From: Myxococcales bacterium UBA1238
Lineage (GTDB): Bacteria > Myxococcota_A > Bradymonadia > UBA7976 > UBA1532
Assembly: GCA_002309015.1 (NCBI GenBank)
Contig: DBWM01000058.1
Span: forward strand, 1-16,971
DNA: 16,971 nt
Reading direction: 5' to 3'
Below, piece by piece: positions 1 to 12,000 of the stretch. Made by a program: the position numbers and the translations under genes. The notes beneath the pieces were generated by a model, which saw only the letters and a list, made by a program, of their open reading frames with translations, searched no databases and was not told the origin of the DNA. The first letter of the stretch is position 1. Every line of letters begins with the position of its first letter.

Positions 1-54
1 TTGGCGTTTTTAGGGTTCTTGTCGCTTGTAGGCGCCATGTTTGCCATGGGATGC
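1..54 (+). other. Hydrophobic N-terminus with possible lipobox (Cys18)
   Basis: Residues 1-17 are almost entirely hydrophobic or small and end A-M-G before Cys18, which is followed by two Asp. This fits the hydrophobic core and cleavage site of a type II (lipoprotein) signal peptide, although Ala at -3 and Met at -2 depart from the usual L-[AS]-[GA]-C. The positively charged n-region is missing, which argues that the annotated TTG is inside the signal peptide and the start codon is upstream of the window. Confidence 0.5.
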
Positions 55-3000
55 GACGATGCACCCGAGTTACCACCTTGCAAGAGCGACGATGACTGCA
101 AGGAGAACTATCAATGTCTCACCGGTACAGGAAAATGTATCCCCATCGATCCCTGTGCCGCAGGCGTTGAGAATTTCGGTGGAGACAGTTTCAACATTTC
201 CACCACAGATTTGGGCGACGACGTCAGGCTGTACTTCGCTACAGGCCGAACGGGTGTGCGCAAGGATCTGGTCGAAAATGTAGGCGATGTCTTGCAGATT
301 GAAACCGATACCAGCAGCCCTGTGCGCATCCAGGCGGACTTTTGGGCTACCGGTCATTCGGCGATTCCTGGAGAGGATCAGCAGGCGGCTGAAGCGAAAA
401 AGCCGGTTTTCGTTGAGGCGAGTTTGCGCTTGGACGAGGGCGCTAATTTTCCTTGTTCAGCGCTTTTGTTCTTGTGGGTCAATAGTGAGACGTTTGGTGA
501 GATTTGCATCAACTCGAAGACCATTTCGATTCCTAAAAAGCTGTCTGCAGGGGGAACCGTTAAAGAAGATTTGCAGCTCAATGTAGAGACCACTGCATTT
601 CATTCCTATCGCTTAATTTATGTACCGCCGGAACCTGTGGATGCAGCTGAAGGAGAGGAAGGCGGGGAAGGTGAAGAAGGTCTGTTCCAGCTCTGGATTG
701 ATGAAAAACTGGAAAGATCTTTTGCGCCAGATGACTTTAAGGACGCCATCAAAGATGCAAAAGCTTCGATGCCGCGCTGGTTGCCGACCATCGGATTTGG
801 TTCTGCAGGGACTTCTTCGGGGGCGATGAGCGTAGCGCCTAAAGCGACATGGGATTATGTGCGTTGGGGCTGTGAACCGGCAGGGGGGCCCTCGGTGCCT
901 TATCTGATGGATGATGACACTGCGACTTCGCAGCGTTGGAATCGAAGCCAGCTGACAGGCGAATATTTTGGATTTACCGAAAAATCCGCTGGCTGCCGGG
1001 GAGGCAGAACCCCCACTGCAGACGATCCCTGCAACTATTTTGATGATGATTGCGACGGTGTGACCGATGGTCCTTATGTCAATGAGGCATACGCAAAGAA
1101 TTACAAGCGTGAGAGAAAGCCTCTGGCGGATGCGTTGAATCGCTTTGGAGACAGGAGCCTTTTCTTAGACGACGACTGTGGCATTGGGAATGATGCCTGC
1201 CAAACAGGTCCCAAGGTGGTTTGCGGGGCGGATGGGGAATTGTTCTGTGCGGTCGGTTATGAAAACGCCCAAGGGGAGGTTGTCGTATATGATGAGAAAG
1301 AATTCACTTGGAATTCAAATACTTACATCGCAAATAACAAGCTGTTGCGATCGACATTGGGCGTAAAGGATCTGTCAACATTGACAGATGATGAGCTGAA
1401 AATGCTCACTTTGGAACAGATTTATGCGATCGAACCTTGCGATGGTGTGGACAACAATTGCGATGGTATTGCTGATGAGCCCTACGTTCGCGATCCGGAA
1501 GGTAATGCTTATTATGGTGGAAAAGCATTGTTTTTGGGCGAACGCGCAAAAGGTGAACCCTGTGGCGTGGGGGCTTGTGAGGGAGATGTGCATGCAACTG
1601 CAAAATGCAATCCGGATCCATTGTCATCAGAACGAGGCCTGATCTGTGATATTACAGAGGGCAGAAAAGACGAAGTTTGCTGTGATGGCATCGACAATGA
1701 TTGCAACGGCTTTACTGATGAAGGCTGTGATAAAGATGGAGATGGGTATCAACGATGCTCTGACTCTTCCAATCCTTTGTATGACTGCGACGACGATGAC
1801 CCTTCAACGTATCTGGGTGCTGAGGAAATTTGTAATGGAAGGGATAACGATTGTGATGGCACTATCGATAATAAGAAAGATGGAGATGTGTATGTTTGCG
1901 ATAAAGATGGTGATGGTATTTTGAGAACGATGGGGGATTGCGATGACAACAATCCTGATGTTCATCCGAGCGGGGTTGACTTCAAAGACTCTGCGATAAC
2001 GATAGCGGCAGCAGACGAGATTTGCGATGGGTTAGATAATGATTGCAATGGACTGATTGATGATAAAAAGGAAGGGAATGTCTTCATTTGCGATAAGGAT
2101 GGTGATGGTTATACAACTTGGATGGGAGACTGTGTTGACGATCCGTTGGAGAATGATGTTGAGCGGCAGCGATTTGCTGCGAACATTAATCCTGGTTCAA
2201 CAGAGTTGCTGAACGGTTTTGATGATAACTGTGATGGCAGATTGGGTGATAACCGCCATCTGATTGACGAAGGATATATTTTATTGAATGCGAATGGTCT
2301 TCCTGTGGACATTAATGGGAAGGAACTGGAAGATCCTGAAGATATTGAAACTTTGGTTTATAATACAAGTGAACGATGTGGTATTGGCTATTCAAATGCG
2401 ATTCCTTGCATTGAATATGATCATGCCAAGGTTGAATGCTTTAAGGGGACATGTCAGATCGTCGAGTGTGATCCGCTCTGGAAGGATGAGGACAAGCGCG
2501 TTGATACCGGCTGTGAGGCAAATTATACATGTACCGGAAACTATGAAGGGAGATCCTGTACTGCCGATTGGGTTGAAGGGGTGGTGAATCCGTCCTGCCG
2601 CTGCAGAGGGACGATGATGTGTGATCGGCAAGCCAACCCTGATGGCAACGGTTGGGTTTGTGCTGTCGACAGAGATCCTGTGACAAATAAATGCTATGAA
2701 TATGCACTGATGAATGATCAGGCTTCTGAAAGTTGTGATGGCATCGATAATGACTGTGATGGTCTGATTGATGAGGACTTTGCGGAGAATGATAATGAAG
2801 GAAATGCTATTTATTCGGGGGTGAAGTCCATCACTCAGATCAACACAATAGAGCATTGTGGTGCATGTAACCAAAATTGTACAGGTAAAAACATAGATTG
2901 GGCCTGTATTGATAATGAGGGTACTTACCAATGCGCGGCTGTTGGTTGTGCAAATGGTTATCAAAACATTTACAACAAGAGGGCTTTAGAGAAGATACAA

Positions 3001-6000
3001 AACAAAGTAGAGATTGATGGTAAAACCTACTATCTCATTGATGAGAGTGCAGACCCTTGCTCTTATGCTTGCACTCCAACTGCCAGTTGGAGTGGTCTGA
3101 ATGAGAGCGGAGAATCGTTAGTTGAAAGAAATGGCAGACCTATTGATGATGATTGTGATGGTTTGATCGATGAAGGCTATGTGTATATGTGCAAGGTGAA
3201 GAGTGTTTGGGCTCCTTGCACTGCTAAAAATGTACAGTTAAACTATAATGGTATAACAGATAGACAAGTGCCGATGGGTACGTTGGCGACATCTGATTTG
3301 AAGAAGTTGGTGTATGTGTCGCCTAAGAAATGTGGCGCACTGACAGACAGCACCTTGGTTGCAGATTTGGACGATTGTACCGATGTGAAGCATGCTTCGG
3401 GAGAGTGCCTGTATTGTGATAAGGCTGAAAACAGGGTACTTTTGGTTGAAGAAGATATGAACTTTAAGGAATGGGTTCCTCCGGAAGAAGGTGGCGATTC
3501 AGACGATGGAGATGAAAGTCAGGGCAGCGGCGCGGAGCCTGTAACGTATTGGCTCGGATGTAAGGATAACGATATTAGCGAGGACTCACCAAAATGCATC
3601 TATGAGCCAGATGAAGGGTATGCGTTTGACTTAGATCCTCAAACAGGAGAACCGGCTCTTAATGATAAGAATCAACCAATCATTGTATCCATTATGGAGG
3701 ATGAGTATTGCGGTAAAGAGAAGCGTGAAAACTGTACAGAGGGTAGTTTCAATGATAAGTGTGCGAGGGTTTGCTCAACTGCAACCAATGAAGATGGATC
3801 TTGTCCAGGTCCATATGAGTATAAATGTGTTTGCGGTACTAGTAATAATAAGTGTTCGACTGACAAACAATGCATTGATGGGAAATGTGTTGAGTGCGTG
3901 AATGATGCAGATTGTAAGATCAGAGCGAATGGCGAATTAAAGCCGTATTGCCAGCAAGGTGTATGTGTTTCTTGTAAGTATGATGGTGACGAAGGTCATT
4001 ATGTAGAAACGAATCAATGTAATAATTCACCGGATGGCAAACCAGAGAATGCTCCTCGATTGGATAAAGGTGAGTCATCGGAAGCACCTATTTGTTGCGC
4101 CAATGAGGCTGGATGTGGTGACGCGGAGCTGGGTACATGTGTAGCTTGTACAAACGATCAAGATTGTGCGGTGTTCAAGGATGGCGATCACAGTAAATGC
4201 TTGGGAGGGCGATGTGTTGGTTGCTATTATCAATATACGGAGAAGAACTTAGATGGCACTGGCACGTGGAAAGATGTAGGAGAAACCCCGAAGAAAGATG
4301 CGTGTAATAATAATAATACCTATTGCTCTGAGGTTGCTAAATATGAAGATAAAGATAATAAAGTGTATGGCTATGGAAAATGCATCTTTTGCGAAGACGA
4401 CTCCAATTGCTCATATGGAATGGTTTGCCAGAATGGGTTCTGTGTTGGCTGTAATCCTACAACCCATTACCCATGTACCGGCTCTACGCCTATCTGTAAT
4501 GCGCGAACTCTCATTTGCGAAGCATGTTATGCCGGCGGTCGTCAATGTAAGGAGCGTGCAGTATATAAGTCAGGTTCCGAAGATACGGCTGAATGTGTGG
4601 CCGGTTCGTGTCAGAGATGTAATCCAAGCACCAACGATGGATGCGCATCTAACGAGATTTGTGTATTAAATTCAACTTTGGATGGAGATCCGAAACAAGA
4701 TCCTTCGATTACAGATCCTGATGCATATGTTTGCGTGTTGAATACTTTTGAGCAATGTACATCATCATCTTCGAGTCAAGCATCATCTTCGAGTCAAGCA
4801 TCATCTTCGAGTCAAGCATCCTCTGCTTGCTCGTCTGATACAGCGAATTTTTGTGGAAAGCGTGAATGCATGTGCGGCAGCGAATCTGCATGCAGTGGGC
4901 AGACACCTTATTGTTTGAGTGGGACTGTATATCCACAAAAACCAGAACTTCAGGCACCTGATCTTTCGGAATGTCGCGGTAGCGGGACCATTAATTCTTC
5001 TGATGATCATAGGTACTATGAGACATGTGCAATGAATTATTATGATTATGAGACATGTGCAAAGAATAAAGAGAACGATAACGCATGTAAGACAAACAAT
5101 GAAAATCAAGATTGTCATGCGAACTCAAACATTAATTTTTATTCACTTTATGTTACTTTTACACATGGCGTCGAGCTTATGAATAAGGATGGAAAGATTG
5201 ATGAGTGTGCCGGAGAATGCAATTGCAATGGAGATAAAAAGTATACCGGTTTGGGTGATAATCAAAAATGCGGTAATTATTGCAACGAGTTTTGCGATTT
5301 AGAGTGTTACGATTATGTTTCTGAAAGCGATAACAAGATGGTACAAGGTGTACTGTCTAAAGTGAAATATAATCCTTATTCGATTGAATGTAGCGGAGAA
5401 AACGTTGCAACCGATGCGCAAGGGACGTCAAAAGGTAGTGTTCTCCCTAAGCGTGTGGCAAATGCTTTCTGCGAATGGACTAATCATTGCCATTTAGCTT
5501 ATAACGAATGTGTTGACGAGGTATACGCTGCAGTACAAGAGGCTGCCGAGAATAAGAACGAACAAGGTGTTGCGCAAACGCGTTGCGTGGGATGCCGGGA
5601 TAACAATGATTGTCAACGCGGTAAGCTTTGTTTGGATGAAACCAAGACTTGCGTTGAATGTATAGATTCACGGGATTGTAAGGATCCTGCGTTACCGTAC
5701 TGTGATTTGTCATCTCATTCTTGCCGCAGATGTCTGAGTGATAGTGAGTGTGGAATCGGCGGTAAAAATTATTGTGATCTAGCTTCTGGACAATGCCGCG
5801 CGTGTCTCCAGGACGGAACGGGCTGCGAGCTAACCGAAGTTTGTAAGAATCAAGACTCGCAAACTTGCGTTACCCAGGTCATACCACAATGTGCTGGCGG
5901 TGGAGTTCTGACTTGTATGGGTGGAGGTTCGCCTGTTTGTAATGGTAATAGCGTAACCTGCATGAACAGAGTTGAAGCTACTTGCAGTATCAGCGGAACG

Positions 6001-9000
6001 CCTGTTTGTGATGCTAATGGTAAAGTTACTTGTAGAGAGGTGACTGCTCAATGCAGTACGGACGGGATGCGACCTTCTTGCCATAATGAGATACCGACTT
6101 GTAGCGATGGGAATGCGGTCTCTTGCGCTGACGGCAGCACGCCTATTTGTAAGAATGAGCAAGCCATTTGTGAGAATGCAGTCAAGTGCAACAATGGAGC
6201 AGAATCACCTACCTGTGTGGCGGGCCTTGCTGTTTGTGATGTAATTACAACAAATTACATTTGTGTAGGAGAAACTGAAAATTCGCCAAATTGTACAGAC
6301 TCTGAAGTAAGCTCTACTATTTGTCAGCAAGAATACTCTTGCCAAGGTTGTTCGGACGCGAAGGATTGCAGCCTATTTGCAAACGGTACCGGAAAAATCT
6401 GCAGCAATGGGGAATGTGTTGCCTGTGTAACACCTGATGACTGCAAGAATAATCCTGCGGGTTCGGTTTGTCTTGGAAAGGACACTGAAGCTCAGAATAA
6501 ACGGTGCGCACAATGTAGCAGCGATGGTGATTGCAAAGGATTTAAGCTGAGTTCAGATACTGAACCAAAAGAGATTTGTATCGCTGGTGAATGTCAGGCT
6601 TGCCGCAATAATAAGGATTGCGGTGATGGTCGTATTTGTAAGAAGAATACATGTGAGGATTGTGACTCGAATGACGATTGTGTAGGTCACTATAATGGGG
6701 AACAATGTGTCGATAAAAAGTGTGTTGAATGTAAAACATCGACAGTAAGTATTTGTCCGAGCGGATTTTCGAAGGTATCTGACAATCCTATGGAATGCCA
6801 AAGGATTTTGAAGTGCGATAGTGGAGAGGTCTTTGCTTGTCAGGGTAGTGAAAAAGCTATATGCAAGAAAGGGAATGCCATTTCAAAGGAACTGACTTGC
6901 TATGCAGGTGAGAAAGCCTCATGCGATACCAACGATAACTCGGCAGAAGTGAAATGCACATCGGACGCGATAGAGGCTTATGTTGGCTGTGATCCGCTAA
7001 GCGGGAAGCCCATTTGTAGTAGTAGTGGAGGTACAAAGAATACATGCGTTGCTTGCGCTGAGTCTGAGTCTGGGTCTGAGTGTGATGCTCTGGGTAAAAA
7101 ATGTGTGGGTGGATATTGCGCGGAATGTGCAACCGATAAAGACTGTACTACAGCAGCTCCCATTTGTGCGATGACGGCAGATTCGCCTTCGAGCGCCCAT
7201 TGCCGGGCCTGTATTGCGGATGAGGAATGTACTGCTGCTGGTCACTCACAATGCTACCAAGGCAAATGTGAATCGTGTGATCCGTCGGATGCTATTGGTA
7301 AGAATGGGTGCTCTGATGAAAAACCATTCTGTCATTTGATGGCGGAGGGTTATCAATGTGGAACATGCCAAAATGGTGATTGTCCGGTTGGATTGTACTG
7401 TGTGAGCGGTGAATTGGGGACAGCTCAATGCCAGCCTTGTAGTCCTGATAATAATGAGCACCTAGGCTGTGGCGGAGATACGCCGATTTGCAAGAAAGTT
7501 GCAAATGAATATGTTTGTACTGCCTGCAGTGCATCAGATCATTGTCCTTCAGATTCGCCTTATTGCCAGGTGGATGAGGGTCGTTGCACGAAATGCGTGA
7601 GAGTAGCTGAGACCGGAAAAACAAATCATCAAGGATGCGGCACTCAGAAGCCTTTCTGCAGCGAGGATGGAACGTATTGCTATAATAGCTGCATTACCGA
7701 TGCAGATTGTGCTTCAACGAACACAAATAAGACAAAATGTTTGATTTCAAATGGGGTTGGGAGTTGTGAGGCGTGCATCTCAAGCAGTGATTGTTCTGGA
7801 GGCAAGGTCTGCAACGCTGATCATCAATGCGTTGATTGTACAGCGAATAGTGATTGTGATGGTAATCTGAGTGGGCAGATCTGTGTGAGTGGGGGGTGTA
7901 AGGCATGTAATCCTACAAACAATGACGGCTGTGATATCGATGGTCCGTTGCCCGTATGTCAGGCAGGTAGCTCTGACGACAATAATCATTGTGTTGAGTG
8001 TTCAGGTGATGCATGTGAGCGGACTAAGGTTGGCGAGCGATTTGTAGCGCCCTTCTGTATCGCTGAAACGAAGACTTGCGAGAGGTGTGATCCAAAGAAC
8101 AATGCTGGTTGCGCAGCCGATAAGTTTGTATGCGACCCATTGGAAGGTTATAACTGCCGCTACTGCAAGGATAATTCGGAATGCCCGGAGGGCAAGATTT
8201 GTACGACGATAGCTGGCATTGCGGCCTATCCCGCCTGCTATGGCTGCGATCCCAATGTGATCGGGTCTTGTCCAAACGGGTTAACCTGTGACTGGGCAAC
8301 GGGCAGCTGCCGTGGATGCAACAATGATGGTGAATGCGCCGAAGGTCAGCGTTGCTATCAGGGCGTTTGCGAAGCTTGTGTACCCAACGGTGCGGGCACC
8401 CGCCCCAACGATGGATGCTCGAACGACCAGATTTGCTTAGGCTCGACGGGGACATATTCCTGTAAGGCTGCTACAACTGATTATTGTGTTGTTGAATTAG
8501 GGAAGTCTTGTATGCAGGGATCTGGATGCAGCAATGGTACGGGAACTGGTTGTTGTGCTGCTGGCACAATGCCTTCTTGTGGCATCAATACAAATAGTAA
8601 TATCTGTGCTGATGGTGTTGCTTGCCCCGCTGGAACGGAATCAACAATCGCATCTAAGAATACAGAGACCTATGACAGCTGCGTGAATCATCGATGTGTT
8701 TGCGGTAATACAGGTAAACCCTGCGTTTCGCCTACACCGTTCTGTCAAGCAGGGGCATGCCACCAATGCCTGGCGGATGGTGACTGCTCTGGTAATAAGC
8801 GTTGTGAGAACAATGTTTGCGTGGAACCTCCTGTTACAAGTTGTGAGGTGATCGGTGTTCCTTGTGCTTCCGATAAAGCAAATCGCTGCTTCACAGAGCA
8901 TAAGACCCAAAATGGCGTCATTAAGGCGAAATCTTCATGTGTATGTGGTGCAACCGGAGCTGCTTGCACACAAGATACGCATTGCTGTACAGATGAGGCG

Positions 9001-12000
9001 CATTGCACGGACGTGACTTGCGTAACCTGCTACAACAATAGTCAATGTGGAGCGGGTCAATTCTGTGCTTTTGGTATGACGGACAAGACAAATCATACCT
9101 GTACAGAATGTGCTCCTGGATCTGATTGCCGTACTTGTGACAACGACGATGATTGCGATGCCGGTGGCACTAAGAAATGGCATTGCAACGCCACGTTAGG
9201 CACAACTTCTCGATGCACCGAATGTGTGACGGATGCTCATTGCCCCGGAAATCAACAATGCGTGAACGGCGCCTGCAAGGTTTGCGACCCGCTCACCCAT
9301 ACGGGATGCTCTGCTAACAGTGTATGTAATGCAGATGGAACTGCCTGTACATGCAAAGAAGGTTATGGCGGCGCGAACTGCACCGATGTGGATGAATGCG
9401 CTGCAAGTTCGACTCTTTGTAAAGAGCATGATCAGAGAGTGGGGACTGAGACTAAGTGTGTGAATACATCCGGAAGCTACACATGCAGTTGTGGCAGTGG
9501 TTTTGAGCTGTCGATAGAAAATGGTAAGCCTACTTGCGTTGATATCGATGAATGCACGACAAATACTCACGCTTGTGCCTGCGAAAAGGGAGCTGGTGAA
9601 AACTGCAAGGCGACATGTGCGAATCATCCTTCTGGCAGTTACTCCTGTAGTTGCAGTGCTGGATTTAAATTGGCAGGTCATACCTGTGTGAATGTGAATG
9701 AGTGCGCCAGCAATAGCAATCCTTGCCAATGTGAAACAGGTCTCGAACATGATGGATGTGCGACAACCTGTGAAGATATACCAGGTGGTTACATTTGCAG
9801 AGTCAATGAAGGGTTCCAATTCCCGACAAGTAGTAACAATAAGCAATGCCAATCTGTTGCTGACTGTGGGGTTGGTTATGAATGCAAGAAAGCAAGTGGC
9901 GCTGAGAATGGACGTTGTGTGGCAACCGCTATAACTTGTGTTGTTAAGAAAGATGAAAATAATCAAGATTATTACGACTGTGGTACATACACAACTATTG
10001 AAAGTGAAAGTGTCGGTATTGCCGATCAATCGCTTGCTGCTCCGTTGGTGAAGGCCTCGGATGTCAATGAGTGTGATTTGGATCCTTGCATCACATCCTC
10101 ATTATCTGTCTGCCACAATATAAACGGTGGTTATGAATGTGTTGAATGCTTTGATAACGATAATGATTGCGACAGTAATCTAAACGGAGTCAAATGTCGC
10201 AACGATCATACTTGTGGATGTACAAGCAGTGCTGGTTGCGGTGATACTTCAAAGTATCAATGCAAGCTGGATGGAACAAAATTAAATGGTGCGAATGCAG
10301 GGTACTGTGTGCCTGCGACAACTAATACACCATGTATTACACACAGCGATTGCACTACGGCAGGTACATATTGTGGTGAGTATGGATTCTGTACTTCAAC
10401 ATCTGGTTGTGCAAATAACGCTTCATGCTCTGGTGCTAATGGTGATGACTGGTTCTGTTTGTATGGAGCAACTTCAGATGCAAATGAATGCGTTGAATGC
10501 ATTATAGATGAAGATTGTAGTGGTAATCCTCGTGGCAATCATTGCAGTAGTGATCACTCTTGTGTTTGTGGTGGAAGCGCATGCGAAAGTGGTGAGAGTT
10601 GCTTAACCTCTGATGGTAGTTCATATAGTTGCCAAACCAACTCGTCGGATGTAGTTTGTGGAGCGCTAACTGCAAGCTCATTTAATTTCTATTGGGATCA
10701 AAAGACCGCTGTTTCTACGACTGTAAAGTTGGGATCTATTTCTAAGGATGATCTTAAGGTACAACTGCAGATTGCGGATCAGTTTATAGATGTAGATGAG
10801 CCTTGTAGTTTAGTTGCAGATACAACTGATCAAGTTCAATGCACTGCAACGATTAATTTCTCGAAATTGAAGGATGTTTTGAAGTATCGACTGGATAATA
10901 ACGCGGGATCAGGGAAATTGTATTACCATTTCCGTTATGGGAAGAAAGGCAGTTATGGAGCTTTGCCCGCAAGTTGGAACGATTGTGTGGCTAAAGGAAC
11001 TGCGACTCTTCTCACTGAAAGCCTCTGTGCAAGTGGAGAAGGGTGTAAGAGTGGGGTGAACGGTTGTACAGATGATGCCAAATCTCTTAATCGCCTCACA
11101 GGGCTGTGTAACGTTTCCAGTGGTGGTGTTGCAATTTGCGAGAGCGTTCCAGAGAGTTGTACACTCAAGTTCTGCATGGGTAATGATTTATATGAGACAA
11201 ATGCGGGATCATGTGAAGGAACTGGTTCGGATGCTGTGTGCCACTATAACGGGACGTATTCAAATACACCAATAGAACGATGTGCTGAAACATATCCGAC
11301 ACAGGTTATGTGCAACGAAACAGAATCTGAAGATAGTGCTCCGACTAAGTTAATTGAAACCAGTGGTACTTGTAGCTATACGGCAGCAGGTGCGCAATGT
11401 GTTCCGGTTGTGAATGTAACCAACTGCGCTACGATGTCGGAGTTGCCTACAGACATTGGTGGTACGGATTCACTGGAGATTGGGACTACTTGCGGAAGTG
11501 ACTCAAAGACTCTGACGACAGTGAAGGGGATTTGTGCCTCACGTGAGAGCGGCACACCTAAAGCAGCCTGTATTGCTATTACGCCGGAAAAAGAGAATGT
11601 GAATTGTTCGACCCTGCTTCCCGCGAAGGATGTGTGTAATAGCGAGCCGTTTGAGTATCCGGATTCATCGACAACATGGATACCCACAAACAGTGCTGTG
11701 ATGCATTATGGTGAAGCAACTTGCGATTCCGATGGCTTGATTCCGTATTGCAAGCCAGCTTCTGGTCAGATTAAGACTGACGATGCCGCCGGCCAGTATA
11801 AATGCTGGCAAAAGCGTGGTGACCTTGTTGAAACATGTAGTGATACGAGTTGCAAATTGTATACCGGCGTTTGCAAAACAGTTAAGGAAACTAAGGAAGG
11901 AAAAGAAGTAGAAGTCGGTCAGTGTGAAACCCAAAACTTTGGTAAGCCTGTAATACAAGGATTTAGAAGGCATAAGAAAGGTGTAAATTCTAACGCTGAT

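Larger units (their letters stand above)
3802..9300 (+). other. Long array of short disulfide-type cysteine modules (residues about 1268-3100)
   Basis: This stretch is built from modules of roughly 30-45 residues of at least three kinds. Type A has C-x2-C followed by a D/N-rich C (for example C-V-E-C-V-N-D-A-D-C) and ends G-x-C-x2-C. Type B has C-[ND]-P then G-C and often P-x-C; copies start at Cys1484, 1540, 2426, 2636, 2696, 2749 and 3095, with looser copies at 2480 and 2793. Type C has C-x-C-G then two more Cys, at 1276, 1623, 2899, 2980 and again at 3521. Spacing of Cys is conserved while the residues between them vary freely, the usual sign of small disulfide-stabilised repeats. No enzyme motif is visible. 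Confidence 0.8.

Noticed and set aside
2392..2964. 190-codon open frame on the minus strand
   Set aside because: Antisense shadow of the MopE-type block, rich in Ile/Thr only because it mirrors Asp/Asn codons.
4765..4818. Short repeats as a CRISPR array
   Set aside because: The copies are directly adjacent with no spacers and are in frame within a coding region.
9307..9849. EGF-like modules as a sign of eukaryotic contamination
   Set aside because: The frame is intron-free, continuous with bacterial-type MopE motifs, and followed by bacterial porin and mfd genes.
9196..10029. 277-codon open frame on the minus strand
   Set aside because: It lies fully antisense to the EGF-like part of the giant gene and has no recognisable protein. 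Long antisense frames are expected here because Cys/Asp/Gly codons seldom create stops on the other strand.
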